From contig CAWIXN010000005.1 in the NCBI GenBank assembly GCA_963840095.1, positions 1,550,001 to 1,614,000 on the forward strand: DNA of 64,000 nt. Direction: 5' to 3'. The position numbers were made by a program, and so were the translations under genes. How positions within the stretch are numbered: the stretch's first letter is position 1; each line of letters begins with the position of its first letter. The DNA comes from DATBGO01 sp963840095. Lineage in GTDB: Bacteria; Actinomycetota; Actinomycetes; Streptosporangiales; Streptosporangiaceae. The notes beneath the pieces are model-generated. The model was not told the DNA's origin and searched no databases. It saw nothing but the letters and a program-made list of their open reading frames with translations. Positions 35,340-44,134 of the stretch are shown piece by piece.

Positions 35340-36247
35340 GCGGAACGGACGAGATCACCGGGCCCGTGCGGCCGAGCCCGGCACAGGTCTTGCGGCTGGG
35401 CCGCCATGTGTTCGAACCGGACCAGCTGCTGGTGATGGCGATCCTCAACCGGACGCCGGACTCGTTCTACCGGCCCGGCGTGACCTGGGACCCGGCCGCC
35501 GCCATGGAACGGGTCCATGCGCTGGTGGCTGAGGGAGCCGACATCATCGACATCGGCGGCATTCCGGCCCGCCCCGGCGACGACGTCGACGCGCGCGAGG
35601 AAATCCGGCGGACCGTCCCCTTCATCGCAGCGGTCAGAGAGGCTTACCCGGACCTCGTCATCAGCGTCGACACCTGGCGGCACGAGGTGGGCCGCGAGGC
35701 CTGCGCCGCAGGCGCCGACCTGCTCAACGACAGCTGGGGCGGCTGGGACGCCCGGCTGGCCGAAGTGGCGGCAGCGTGTAGCGCTGGCCTGGTCTGCGCT
35801 CATGCCGGATCGCAGCGGCCGCGAACCCGGCCGTTCCGGGTCGCCTACGACGATGTCGTGACCGACGTGCTGGCCAAGACCCTGTCGCTAGCGGCCCGGG
35901 CCGTGGACGCGGGCGTTGACCCGGAGCGGATACTGATCGACCCAGCGCACGACTTCGGCAAGAACAGCTGGCACTCCCTGGAGATCACCCGGCGGCTCAC
36001 CGAGCTGGCCGCCACCGGCTGGCCGGTCCTGGTCTCGGTATCGAACAAGGACTTCATCGGCGAGACACTGGACGCCATGGTTGATGACCGACTGGCCGGG
36101 ACGCTGGCCACGACGGCCGTCTGCGCATGGCTGGGCGCCCGCGTTTTCCGCGCGCACCATGTCCGCGAGACCCGGGACGTACTGACCATGGTCTCGGCGA
36201 TCCGCGGCGACCGGCCTCCAGCGCGTGCCGTCAGGGGCCTGGCCTAG
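35336..36247 (+). CDS. folP2: Dihydropteroate synthase-like protein (FolP2 type)
   Basis: A 303-residue TIM-barrel protein with the DHPS signatures VMAILNRTPDSFY and DIIDIGG; the FolP1 form would be TPDSFSDGG. The C-terminal SNKDFIGE replaces the usual SRKSF-type loop. In mycobacteria FolP2 does not replace FolP1 in folate synthesis, and its real function is unclear, so folate activity here is doubtful. The GTG start overlaps the gpgS stop by two bases (GTGA), so the two are co-translated. Confidence 0.82.
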   Translation: MSGTDEITGPVRPSPAQVLRLGRHVFEPDQLLVMAILNRTPDSFYRPGVTWDPAAAMERVHALVAEGADIIDIGGIPARPGDDVDAREEIRRTVPFIAAVREAYPDLVISVDTWRHEVGREACAAGADLLNDSWGGWDARLAEVAAACSAGLVCAHAGSQRPRTRPFRVAYDDVVTDVLAKTLSLAARAVDAGVDPERILIDPAHDFGKNSWHSLEITRRLTELAATGWPVLVSVSNKDFIGETLDAMVDDRLAGTLATTAVCAWLGARVFRAHHVRETRDVLTMVSAIRGDRPPARAVRGLA

Positions 36248-36282
36248 CCCGTGATCGAGCCAGCTCAGATAGGCGGGCGCCG

Positions 36283-36981
36283 GTGATTACCGGTGCGGCG
36301 CTGTGCCCGGCGCCGCCGCTGCTCGCCCGCGAGCTGACCGGTCTGGAGCCTGTTATCCCCGAGCTGCGTGCCGCGTGCGGGACGGCGATCGAGCGGCTGG
36401 CCCGGGAGAAGCCTGAGGTAATCGTCGTCGTCGGAGCAGCGGCGAGCACCGGCACCTGGGACGCGGCAAGCCAGCCGGATCTAGCCGCCTTCGCCCCCCC
36501 GATAGCGCGCGCAGGGACGCGCGGGCTGCCGTTGACCATCGGGCTTGGCGTAATGCTCCTCGACCAGGCCGGGTACCAGGGCAGGCGGATTCTTCAGGCC
36601 GTCGGCGAGCACGAACCGGCCAGCGCCTGTCTGCGGCTGGGAGCCCGGCTCAGGGACTCCAGCGAACGGACTGCCTTGCTGGCCATGGGCGACGGAAGCG
36701 CCCGGCGAAGCCGGAAGGCTCCCGGTTACCTGGACGCCCGGGCCGCTGCCTTCGACGCCGACGTCGAACGCGCGATCCGCGAGGGTGACCTCGACGCGCT
36801 GCGGCGAGTTGATCACAAGCTGGCACGCGATCTGATGGCCACAGGCTGGCCTGCCTGGCAGGTCCTCTCCGGAGCCATGCATCAGCTGGCGCCGACCACC
36901 GAAATCCGCTACGCCGACGACCCCTTTGGAGTCGCGTATCTGGTGGCCTACCTCAGCCCGCGCAGCACCGATATAGCATAA
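36283..36981 (+). CDS. Class III extradiol dioxygenase-like protein
   Basis: The most likely start is the GTG at 36283 (ITGAALCPAPPLLARELTGL), 35 bases after folP2; an upstream open frame overlaps folP2. The 232-residue protein belongs to the LigB-like, class III extradiol dioxygenase subunit B-like family (VIVVVGAAASTGTWDAA, then ALLAMGDGSARRS, GYLDARAAAFDADV). The His ligands of true dioxygenases are not all visible, so the enzyme activity is uncertain. Same strand and close spacing suggest it belongs to the gpgS-folP2 operon. Confidence 0.75.
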   Translation: MITGAALCPAPPLLARELTGLEPVIPELRAACGTAIERLAREKPEVIVVVGAAASTGTWDAASQPDLAAFAPPIARAGTRGLPLTIGLGVMLLDQAGYQGRRILQAVGEHEPASACLRLGARLRDSSERTALLAMGDGSARRSRKAPGYLDARAAAFDADVERAIREGDLDALRRVDHKLARDLMATGWPAWQVLSGAMHQLAPTTEIRYADDPFGVAYLVAYLSPRSTDIA

Positions 36982-37093
36982 CGAATAAACTCATTGTCCC
37001 CGAAAGCGCCCGCCCCATCGGCTCAGTGCCGGCCGTCGCCGCGGCGGCCGGGGCACGGTATGGGCGACCCATCTGCAGGCTCACGGAGAATCG

Positions 37094-38253
37094 ATGCTCA
37101 CCCGGATCTGCGAGACACTCGGCATCGACGTACCGATCTTCGCCTTCAGCCACTGCCGGGATGTCGTGGCCGCGGTGACCAACGCAGGCGGGCTCGGGGT
37201 CCTCGGTGCAACCGGACACAGTCCCAGGGCGCTGGAGATCGATCTGACCTGGATCGACAACCAGACCAAGGGCAAGCCCTATGGAGTCGACCTGCTGCTG
37301 CCGGCCAAGTTCGCCGACGCCGCCACGGACCGCAATGGTGGCCGGGACGGCGAAGGCGGACTGGCCGACCGGGATACCAGAGCCCGGGCCGGGTTGTTCC
37401 CGCCGGAACATGAGGCCTTTGTCGAGGCGCTGCTCAGGCGTTACCAGGTACCCGCACTGCCGGAGCACATCAAAGGCCGGAGGGCAGCATCAGGGTGTCG
37501 CCTGAGTCGGTGGGCAACTTGCTCGACGTGGCGTTCGAGCATCAGATCCGGCTCGTCGCGAGCGCACTGGGGCCGCCGACCGCGGAGCTGACGCAGCGCG
37601 CACATGCCAGCGATGTTGTCGTCGCCGCTCTGGCCGGCACGGCGGAACACGCGCGCCGGCAGCAGGCCGCCGGCGTTGACATCATCGTCGCGCAGGGTAC
37701 GGAGGCTGGCGGCCACACCGGCACGATCTCCACGATGGTCCTGGTCCCGGAGGTCGTCCGCGCGGTCACGCCGACCCCCGTGCTGGCCGCTGGCGGGATC
37801 GTCACCGGTGCGCAGATGGCCGCGGCTATCGCACTCGGCGCCGAGGGCGTGTGGTGCGGGTCGGTCTGGCTCACCACCCCGGAGGCCGAGACCAGCCCAG
37901 CCCTGCAGAAGAAGATGCTTGCCGCCTCGTCCAGCGATACGGTCCGGTCCCGGTCCCTGACCGGAAAGCCGGCTCGCATGCTGCGCAGCGCGTGGACGGA
38001 CGAGTGGGACAGTCCGGCCGCTCCCCCCGCCCTGCAGATGCCGCTGCAGACGATGCTCACTGCCCGGGCTCAGCAGCGGATCAGCCGGGGCGCGTCCGAC
38101 GAGGGCAGCGGCGCGCATCAGCTGGCCACCTACTTCGTCCGGCAGGGCGTCGGGCTACTCGACCGGATCCGGCCCGCCCGGCAGGTCGTGGCCGACATGG
38201 TCGAGGAGTACCTCGAAGTCGCGGAGCGGTTCGCCGGCCAGCTGGGCGACTGA
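37094..38253 (+). pseudogene. Nitronate monooxygenase-like, frameshifted
   Basis: The N-terminal third (MLTRICETLGIDVPIFAFSH, then VTNAGGLGVLGATG) and the C-terminal part (LLDVAFEHQIRLVASALGPP, then QGTEAGGHTG with the FMN-binding AAGGI) belong to one FMN-dependent nitronate monooxygenase-type TIM barrel. The frame changes near 37480-37495 without a functional start between them. With one corrected base the reading would be continuous, so this is a true frameshift mutation or a sequencing error. An intact version would oxidise nitronates or act as a related FMN enzyme. Confidence 0.78.
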
Positions 38254-38401
38254 CCCGAGCCGGCTCGACGGTGAACCATCACGGCTCGGCGCCATCGGCC
38301 TCGGCAAACGGGTACCGCCCATACCCTGGCGCCCGGAATTGGCCACACCGGTCCATGGTTAGAACAGTTACCGATTTATCAGCTGCAGGCAAGGGACACA
38401 A

Positions 38402-39481
38402 ATGCCCACGATCGCGGCGCGTGAATGGACGGCCAGCGGGCCAGCCGAGGGGACCCCGCCGCGGCGGCCTGGCTCGGTCCGGCGAACCGCCACGATCGAC
38501 ATGCGCTGGCCCGCCGGGTTGGGCAACCAGATGCGGATGCTGGGCCGGGCCCGCGACCTGCTGACGCCGGGCAACGGCAGCCCCGCACGGATCCTTGCAG
38601 AGGACCTGCTGCACGTCGGCGCGGCGCCCGACCGCATGATCGAGGACATCCGAGCCGTTCCGGACCGCCCGGCGCTCGAGCGGCTGGTCGGAGCCCGTGG
38701 CGGCGGCCGGCTGCGCGGCTTGCTCGCCTCCGTGGTGCCCGAGGAGCGCGAGGCGCCGCTGTACCTGCTGCTTGACGACCTGTCCGGGGCCACCCTGGTA
38801 GGCGGCTTCGCGTTCTCGCAGTGGCCAGCAGGCAAGGAGTTGCTCCAGGCTAATCTGCGCGGCCAGCCGAAGCCGCTGCGCCGGATGGAGGGGATCTGCA
38901 CCGGCTTCCAGCCCGGTGCGAGCAGCCTGAACCCGGACGGTACGGCGCGCTTGTCGCATGACGTCCGTGAGGTAGCGCCGGTGCAGCGCGCGGACGACCC
39001 GATGAGCTGGCATGAGGTGTCGGATATGGCCGGGATATCGATGCGGCGCGCCCGCCGGATCGACGTCTGCCTCGGGGATGTCATCGAGATCGACTCGTTC
39101 TTCCAGGACAGCGCTACGACTCCGGAAGGCGGACGTGTCGCGGTGCACGAGTATGTGGTGCGGGCGACCGCGGATCCCCGCTCGCAGCGGCTGCTCTCGG
39201 TGACCGCCGACCCTCGGGTGCTGCCGTACCGGGAGTGCCCCATGGCCGTCGCCAACGTCGGCCGGATGGTCGGCACGCCACTGGCAGACCTCCGCACGGC
39301 CGTGCTCGAGCAACTCAAGGGCATCGATGGCTGCACGCACCTGAACGACGTCTTGCGCTCCCTCGCCGAGGTGCCAGTCCTGGTCCACCCCCTGGCAGGG
39401 CAGTCCGGCGCACGAAAGCTGACGTTTGGCGACGTTCGGACTGCAGCTCTACCTACACTTGCCGGTAGCCCAGGGCCTTGA
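38402..39481 (+). CDS. DUF2889-domain protein
   Basis: A 359-residue protein. The N-terminus is a disordered Arg/Pro region, and the middle (about 60-330) carries DUF2889. The signature end is CTHLNDVLRSLAEV. DUF2889 proteins are often found near fatty-acid or aromatic catabolism genes, and no activity is established. The frame runs on to 39481 and overlaps the end of the convergent toxin-like gene. The last 35 residues look non-native, so a deletion may have fused its true end with sequence from the neighbour. Confidence 0.75.
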   Translation: MPTIAAREWTASGPAEGTPPRRPGSVRRTATIDMRWPAGLGNQMRMLGRARDLLTPGNGSPARILAEDLLHVGAAPDRMIEDIRAVPDRPALERLVGARGGGRLRGLLASVVPEEREAPLYLLLDDLSGATLVGGFAFSQWPAGKELLQANLRGQPKPLRRMEGICTGFQPGASSLNPDGTARLSHDVREVAPVQRADDPMSWHEVSDMAGISMRRARRIDVCLGDVIEIDSFFQDSATTPEGGRVAVHEYVVRATADPRSQRLLSVTADPRVLPYRECPMAVANVGRMVGTPLADLRTAVLEQLKGIDGCTHLNDVLRSLAEVPVLVHPLAGQSGARKLTFGDVRTAALPTLAGSPGP

Positions 39482-39737
39482 GGCGGCGGGCCAGGTCACG
39501 GTCTCGGACCACGACTGGCGGGACCCCGAGGTCCGCGTCGCCTGTCTCCCGGTAGAGTCCCGCGCCCAGCTGCCACCTGGCGGCGAGGGCGGTGACCATG
39601 TGGCCGCCGATGATGCGGTAGTCCCCTGCCACCTCCCCGAGGGCGGTGCGCAGGTCGGCGAGCGCGACGAAGCCGAGGTCATCGGCTACCGATGCCGCTG
39701 CGAGCACCAGATGGCTCAGGGGCGGGTCAGCAGCCAT
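39453..39737 (-). pseudogene. AbiEii-like nucleotidyltransferase toxin, truncated
   Basis: The 94-residue frame holds only the start of a nucleotidyltransferase-type toxin: helices, VADDLGFVALADLRTALG, YRIIGGHMVTALAARW, and the metal-ligand segment GDADLGVPP (DxD). AbiEii toxins normally have 220-300 residues; this one ends after LKALGYRQV where the DUF2889 gene's end lies. Its start overlaps the regulator gene upstream by 22 bases, the usual antitoxin-toxin arrangement. Probably inactivated by the deletion. Confidence 0.6.
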
Positions 39738-40849
39738 GCGCGCAGCCTCCCCGCGGCCTCCAGCCGGTCGGCTCCCCCGAGATCCTGTAGGTCCCAGATC
39801 ATCTTGGCCGGGTCCGCCAGCTGGACCTCCGTGCCGCGGAGCCCGGCAGCGAGCGGGGGCACCGCGAACACCGACCGGTCGGCAGGCATCCGCCAGATGA
39901 CATTGGCGTCGTGCCGGCCCTGGGCCTCGACCAGCCCGAGGGCCGCGTTGTCGATCACGTGCCCGGCATACACGATGACCACCGCGGGCTGCCGCCAGGC
40001 CACGACCAGATCAGGCCCGACGTCTGCAGACACGGCAACCGGGCGCTGCGAACTGGCCGCGCCCGCCGCCCGGACCGCGACCTCCGCGGGCGCCTCGAGA
40101 CTGTAGAAGTACAGCTCCGACCCGCCCGGCCCCGGGTACTCGCCCAGGAACCGGTCGAGCAGCGCCTCGCGGTCCGGGCGCCACCGGCCATGCTCGGCCC
40201 GGTCGACGAGCCCCAGGTCAGCCAACTGATGAAGCACCTGCGATGCCCTCGGCTGCGACACCCTGGCCCGGGCCGCCACAGTCGTGGCACCGCCCTGCTC
40301 GCCGTCCCCTCCGCGGATGAGGGCGCGAATGACCGCGAAGCTCCCCGACCCCCGCGGCAGTACCCGGCGGCGGGGCGGCGGCGGCGAGACCGCGCGCCGC
40401 TGCCGCAGCACCATCCCCGGCGCGCGCAGATCGAAATCGCCGTGCGCATCAGCCCACGACCAGCCAGCTCCGGTTAGGGCCGCACCAAGGGCCTCGGACA
40501 CGAACGGGACGACCAGCAGCGGCGTACCCAGCCCGGCCAGCGCCTGCTGTGAGCGCCCGAGCCCGGCTAGCTCATTAGGGTACGGCGCGCGCCCCTTCTC
40601 CTCGACTGCGAACCGGGCCCGGCCGCCGCCCGCGAGCACGTCAAGGACCAGGCCAGCGTCCAGGCCCGCTCCGCGCCCGTCATCCTGCTCTACGGTGACC
40701 CCGGACTCTCGGAGACGCAGCGGGGTCCCTGATCTCCAGGCCGCGAACACAGCGATTCCGCGCGCATGACAGCCGCGCCGCCTTCGCGGGTTACCGTGTG
40801 CAGATCGTCCTGATCTGGGCGCGGCTCCTCGCCAGGGAGTGGGATCCAT
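39716..40849 (-). CDS. MarR/wHTH regulator resembling type IV (AbiEi) antitoxin
   Basis: A 377-residue protein. The first 50 residues (MDPTPWRGAAPRSGRS...) look non-native, so the real start is probably further in. The middle has a restriction-endonuclease-like segment (ARFAVEEKGRAPYPNELAGL) followed by a winged helix-turn-helix (TVAARARVSQPRASQVLHQL, then ADLGLVDRAEHGRW). The C-terminal part is helical. It overlaps the truncated toxin-like gene by 22 bases, which matches an AbiEi-AbiEii (type IV) toxin-antitoxin pair in which the toxin has decayed. Confident on the HTH, moderate on the AbiE assignment. Confidence 0.6.
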   Translation of the reverse strand: MDPTPWRGAAPRSGRSAHGNPRRRRGCHARGIAVFAAWRSGTPLRLRESGVTVEQDDGRGAGLDAGLVLDVLAGGGRARFAVEEKGRAPYPNELAGLGRSQQALAGLGTPLLVVPFVSEALGAALTGAGWSWADAHGDFDLRAPGMVLRQRRAVSPPPPRRRVLPRGSGSFAVIRALIRGGDGEQGGATTVAARARVSQPRASQVLHQLADLGLVDRAEHGRWRPDREALLDRFLGEYPGPGGSELYFYSLEAPAEVAVRAAGAASSQRPVAVSADVGPDLVVAWRQPAVVIVYAGHVIDNAALGLVEAQGRHDANVIWRMPADRSVFAVPPLAAGLRGTEVQLADPAKMIWDLQDLGGADRLEAAGRLRAWLLTRP

Positions 40850-40979
40850 TCACGGGCCTGAGCGGGACCGCCTGGACGGCCGGAGTCTTTCATCCCGCCC
40901 CGGTCGAAGGCAGCAAGCGGATTGGCCGCCGCCCGGAGGTTCCGCGATGACGGATGGCCGCGCTGTTATCGCGGATATC

Positions 40980-41015
40980 GTCGATCGTGTCGATCGTGTC
41001 GATCGTGTCGATCGG
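40980..41015 (+). repeat. Tandem 9-bp repeat (GTCGATCGT)x4
   Basis: Four copies of GTCGATCGT (the last with a final G) lie 48 bases upstream of the VOC start. It may be a variable-number repeat or a regulatory spacer; in frame it would encode VDRVDRVDR. Confidence 0.7.
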
Positions 41016-41063
41016 ATGCTGTGGTGCCAGCCCGCCCTATCGCCGTCCTGGCAGGATAGCGGG

Positions 41064-41417
41064 ATGGAACGTGTGATCGGAATCGGTGGATACTTCATGC
41101 GGGCCGCCGACCCGGCGGCCCTGGGCGCGTGGTATCGCGATTGCCTGGGCCTGGACGCCGATGAGAACGGCCTGTGGCGTCAGGAAGCCGGGCTGACGGT
41201 GTTCGCGACGTTCGAGTCCGAGACCGACTACTTCGGGTCCCGCGCACAGCAGACCATGCTCAACTTCCGGGTCCGCGACCTGGATGCGATGCTCGCGCAA
41301 TTGCGCGCCAAGGGAGCGGACGTGGCTACAGAGACGCAGGACATGGAGGGTATCGGTCGATTCGGCTGGGTCACCGATCCCGAGGGCAGTCGGGTCGAGC
41401 TGTGGCAGCCCGCCTGA
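41064..41417 (+). CDS. VOC-family protein
   Basis: A 117-residue protein starting at the ATG at 41064 (MERVIGIGGYFMRAADPAAL). It has one VOC module pair: GAWYRDCLGLDADENGLWR with the usual FYxxxLG-type turn, then MLNFRVRDLDAMLAQLRAKG and DPEGSRVELWQ. The longer frame upstream includes the 9-bp tandem repeat and is not supported as coding. The substrate is unknown. It is unlinked to the flanking debris. Confidence 0.85.
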   Translation: MERVIGIGGYFMRAADPAALGAWYRDCLGLDADENGLWRQEAGLTVFATFESETDYFGSRAQQTMLNFRVRDLDAMLAQLRAKGADVATETQDMEGIGRFGWVTDPEGSRVELWQPA

Positions 41418-41639
41418 CCGCGTCTTCACGCAGGCGGTGACGTGCTGGTGGCCCACAGGTTGTCGAGGTGTGAATCTTGGTCAGGCCTGCGCGGCCATGT
41501 CCCGTTACGCCTTCTGCGGGCTGTGACGGGGACATCTTGGCGAGCTTGTCACCGAACTGGGGCCGCGGTGGGAGGCGCGATGCGAGTCCGGGTGCCGCCA
41601 GCGGCGCCGCGGCGACTGGCGGCGCCAGGCCCGGCGCTG

Positions 41640-41812
41640 GGCCAAAATATAAGCTGGTGTTCACCGACCGACTGCTGGTCACCCTGGTCCACTTGCGCAC
41701 CGGTTTGACACACGAGGCCCTCGGCGTGATCTATCAGGTCGGGTCCTCCACGATCGGCCGGGCGATCGGCGAGATCAGGCCGCTGCTTGCCGAACGCGGG
41801 TTCCCCGCATGC
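41640..41812 (+). pseudogene. IS5-type transposase, N-terminal fragment
   Basis: The frame KLVFTDRLLVTLVHLRTGLT, then VIYQVGSSTIGRAIGEIRPLLAERGFP is the helix-turn-helix start of IS5/ISL3-type transposases found in actinomycetes. The catalytic DDE part is missing, because sequence of a different gene follows from 41811. A small piece of a former insertion. Confidence 0.65.
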
Positions 41813-41946
41813 CGAGCTCTACCTCGTCGTGGACGACGCGGCGGCTTACCACGCCGGTGCACAGGCGGCCGGCGCGATCGAACTGTCCGCATTGACCCGG
41901 CGGTCCTGGGGGGACAACGCGGCGCACTGCGAGGACTGGCCGAGGC
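41811..41946 (+). pseudogene. VOC-family C-terminal fragment
   Basis: AELYLVVDDAAAYHAGAQAA, then GAIELSALTRRSWGDNAAHC resembles the second half of a VOC-type protein. It is fused to transposase sequence upstream and toxin-antitoxin sequence downstream, part of a patchwork created by several deletions. Confidence 0.5.
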
Positions 41947-42025
41947 CAGAGAGTCTGAGCAGGCCGGCGATGTCGTCTACGGCGCCGACGCAGTGCGCGC
42001 GTTGCTGGCTAAGCGCAAGCGGTGA
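41942..42025 (+). pseudogene. Type II antitoxin, C-terminal fragment
   Basis: The last codons (SEQAGDVVYGADAVRALLAK, then RKR stop) are the C-terminus of a Phd/YefM-type antitoxin. The DNA-binding N-terminal half has been replaced by the VOC fragment. Its stop overlaps the start of the RelE-type toxin by four bases (GTGA), the usual antitoxin-toxin coupling. Confidence 0.6.
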
Positions 42026-42303
42026 AGGTCGAGCCTTATGAGCTTGGAATGACCCGCCCGGCCCGGCACGCGATCTCAGAGTCGCTACCGGAGGATGTTG
42101 CTGCCGCTGCTGTTGAATTCATCACCGGAACGCTCCTGGAAGTGCCTTAACGGCTTGGCAAGCCGTTCCGGGATAGCTTGTCCGGGTTCCACAGCGCCTG
42201 GCTCGGCACCCAGTGGCGCGTGCGGTACCGGATCGACGAATCAAAGCACGCGGTCATCGTCCAGGACATCCAGCACCGCTCAGCCGCGTACCGTCGCCCG
42301 TAG
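42022..42303 (+). pseudogene. RelE/ParE-type toxin with internal stop
   Basis: The frame starts GTG (KVEPYELGMTRPARHAISES) and runs to TAG at 42301-42303, with a single internal TAA at 42148-42150. In relatives that position is a residue between Val-Pro and Arg-Leu-Gly. After the stop the family features continue in frame (RLGKPFRDSLSGFHSAWLG, then TQWRVRYRIDESKHAVIVQD). Intact RelE toxins cut mRNA on ribosomes. This one would be silenced unless the TAA is read through. Its antitoxin is also a fragment. Confidence 0.75.
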
Positions 42304-42576
42304 GCCCCGCGGCGCGGCCGGGTCAGCGGGCGTCCACCGACGCGCGCCAGCCAGGAAACCCGGCGGCCTCGGCACAGCGAAGCCCGGGCGGCCAAAGATC
42401 ATCCGCGCAGTGCCGCCAGCGCCGGAAGCCGCGGTCCTCCGGTTGCTCTCGCTCAGCGATAGCCCGGCCGAGGCCGGCAGGACACCGTGGCCGGCAGGAC
42501 CCGGCGAGAACCCGCCGAATCTTCCATCGCAAGCCAGCACACAGCTCACGAGCACGCAGCGTCACGAAACCGCAGC

Positions 42577-43788
42577 CCTGTGGGTGCCGAAAATCATGCC
42601 ATCCGCATCTGAGCTGGGATTCTTGCTCCGAACGGGTCTCGGGGAACAACAGCCGCGCCAGGTCCAAGAGGGGCACGATCAGCTCTCGTGACCTTCCGCC
42701 TGCTTTACCTGATCTTCGTGCGGCTGTGCGGCTGGCTGGCTCTGCTGCCCCGCTCCGACAACGTCAAGGACACCGAGATCCTGGTACTGCGCCACCAGAT
42801 CGCCGTCCTGCAACGCCAGGTCAGATCACCCCGGCTGACCTGGGCCGACCGGGCCGTCCTGGCCGCCCTCACCCGTCGGCTGTCCACGTCGCGCCGCTGC
42901 CAGCTGGCCCTGATCGTCACCCCGCGCACGCTCCTGCGCTGGCACGCCGAGCTAGTAAAGCGCCACTGGACCTATCGGCGCCGGACCCCTGGACGGCCGC
43001 GCACTGGCCCGGCGATCCGTCGGCTCGCACTGGAGATGGCCCGCGACAACCCGACCTGGGGCTACCGCCGGATCTGCGGCGAGCTGACCGGCCTCGGCCA
43101 CAAGATCGCGCCCTCCACCATCTGGGAGATCCTCCGGGCAGCCGGTATCGACCCCGCACCGCAACGCGCGTCGGCCAGCTGGAAACAGTTCCTGTCTGCC
43201 CAGGCCAGGACAATCGCCGCGGTCGATTTCTTCCACGTCGACACCGTCTTCCTCCGCCGGCTCTATGTGCTGTTCGTCATCGAGCACCATGACCGCCGCG
43301 TGCACCTGGCCGGCGTCACCGCCCACCCGACCGCCGCCTGGACGGTGCAGCAGGCCCGGAACACGCTCATGGACTTCGGCGAGCGGACCGGCGGTCTGAA
43401 GTTCCTGATCAGGGACCGGGATGCCAAGTACACCGACGCGTTCGATGCCGTCTTCACTGCGACCGGCACGCGGATCATCACCACGCCTGTCCAGGCGCCG
43501 CGCGCGAACGCGATCTGCGAACGGTGGATCGCCAGCGCCCGGCGCGAGTGCACTGACCGAATCCTCATCACCGGCCAACGACATCTCCACCGCACCCTCA
43601 GCGAATACGTCGATCACTGCAACACGCACCGGCCGCACCGGGCCCTCGGCCAGACACCACCCGACGGCAGACCCCACGGCGCTCCCGCCGACGACAACAT
43701 ACGCGTCCGACGACGCGATCGGCTGGGCGGTCTGATCCACGAGTATTCGCAGGTCGCTTGAGGTGAGGACATTGTCGGCACCCACAGG
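42577..43788 (+). mobile_element. Insertion sequence with integrase-type transposase
   Basis: The ends are inverted repeats CCTGTGGGTGCCGAAAAT (42577-42594) and, on the other strand at 43771-43788, CCTGTGGGTGCCGACAAT, with 17 of 18 matching. Between them lies one complete transposase gene. No clear target-site duplication is visible next to the ends. The same transposase family has left fragments at 9890, 50002 and 62649. This is the only apparently complete copy. Confidence 0.75.
42688..43761 (+). CDS. Integrase-core (DDE) transposase
   Basis: A 357-residue transposase starting at GTG. The N-terminal half has a helix-turn-helix region (EILVLRHQIAVLQRQVRSPR, then RRTPGRPRTGPAIRRLALEM). The catalytic rve domain covers about 155-310 and has the DDE residues in VDFFHVDTVF, FLIRDRDAKY and an Glu in ANAICERWI. 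It ends with NTHRPHRALGQTPP, the usual C-terminal signature. No frameshift, so it is probably functional and may have mobilised neighbours in this hot spot. Confidence 0.88.
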   Translation: MTFRLLYLIFVRLCGWLALLPRSDNVKDTEILVLRHQIAVLQRQVRSPRLTWADRAVLAALTRRLSTSRRCQLALIVTPRTLLRWHAELVKRHWTYRRRTPGRPRTGPAIRRLALEMARDNPTWGYRRICGELTGLGHKIAPSTIWEILRAAGIDPAPQRASASWKQFLSAQARTIAAVDFFHVDTVFLRRLYVLFVIEHHDRRVHLAGVTAHPTAAWTVQQARNTLMDFGERTGGLKFLIRDRDAKYTDAFDAVFTATGTRIITTPVQAPRANAICERWIASARRECTDRILITGQRHLHRTLSEYVDHCNTHRPHRALGQTPPDGRPHGAPADDNIRVRRRDRLGGLIHEYSQVA

Positions 43789-44134
43789 ATACGAGCGTGC
43801 GGCGTGAAGATCACCACGGTCCAGAACACCGCAGGTCAACGACCATGACAAAGTTTTGGAGCCCTTCAATCCAAGTCGACGGTGACCCGGCCACGACCGA
43901 CCTTCGACTCCAAAACGGCCGTTTCTCCAAGAACAAATAAGTCTTGCGGCCGCTTAGGTTGCATATGTCAGGAAAGACCCAATTTGTAAAGGAACACGCT
44001 CGGCGAAGTTCCTTAGACACCGGGACTTTCTGCCCTACCGGGTGTCAGAGCTGAGAGTCTAATGGGATCGTCGGGAGTTTTTAGGCTTGGCTGCCAGGGA
44101 GGCCAACGAGGATGCAACTGGCTCGGGAGGGACC
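43789..44134 (+). promoter_or_regulatory. Regulatory/leader region of the GAF-TIR gene
   Basis: This 340-base interval has no gene. It is AT-richer than the window average and carries several hairpin-forming stretches. These are the inverted repeat at 43853-43916, GGAAC/GTTCC arms at 43991-44012, and GACACC/GGTGTC arms at 44016-44046 about 90 bases before the start. Promoter and control sites of the downstream gene are expected here; their exact positions cannot be read. Confidence 0.35.
43853..43916. repeat. Inverted repeat at the left border of the AT-richer island
   Basis: GTTTTGGAG (43853-43861) is repeated as its exact reverse complement CTCCAAAAC (43908-43916), 46 bases apart. A 12-base palindrome AAACGGCCGTTT follows at 43913-43924. 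The composition of the sequence changes here from GC-rich to AT-richer, so this may mark an insertion border or an operator. Confidence 0.45.

Noticed and set aside
42577..43788. Target-site duplication around the intact IS
   Set aside because: I compared the flanking bases on both sides and found no matching direct repeat, so none is claimed.
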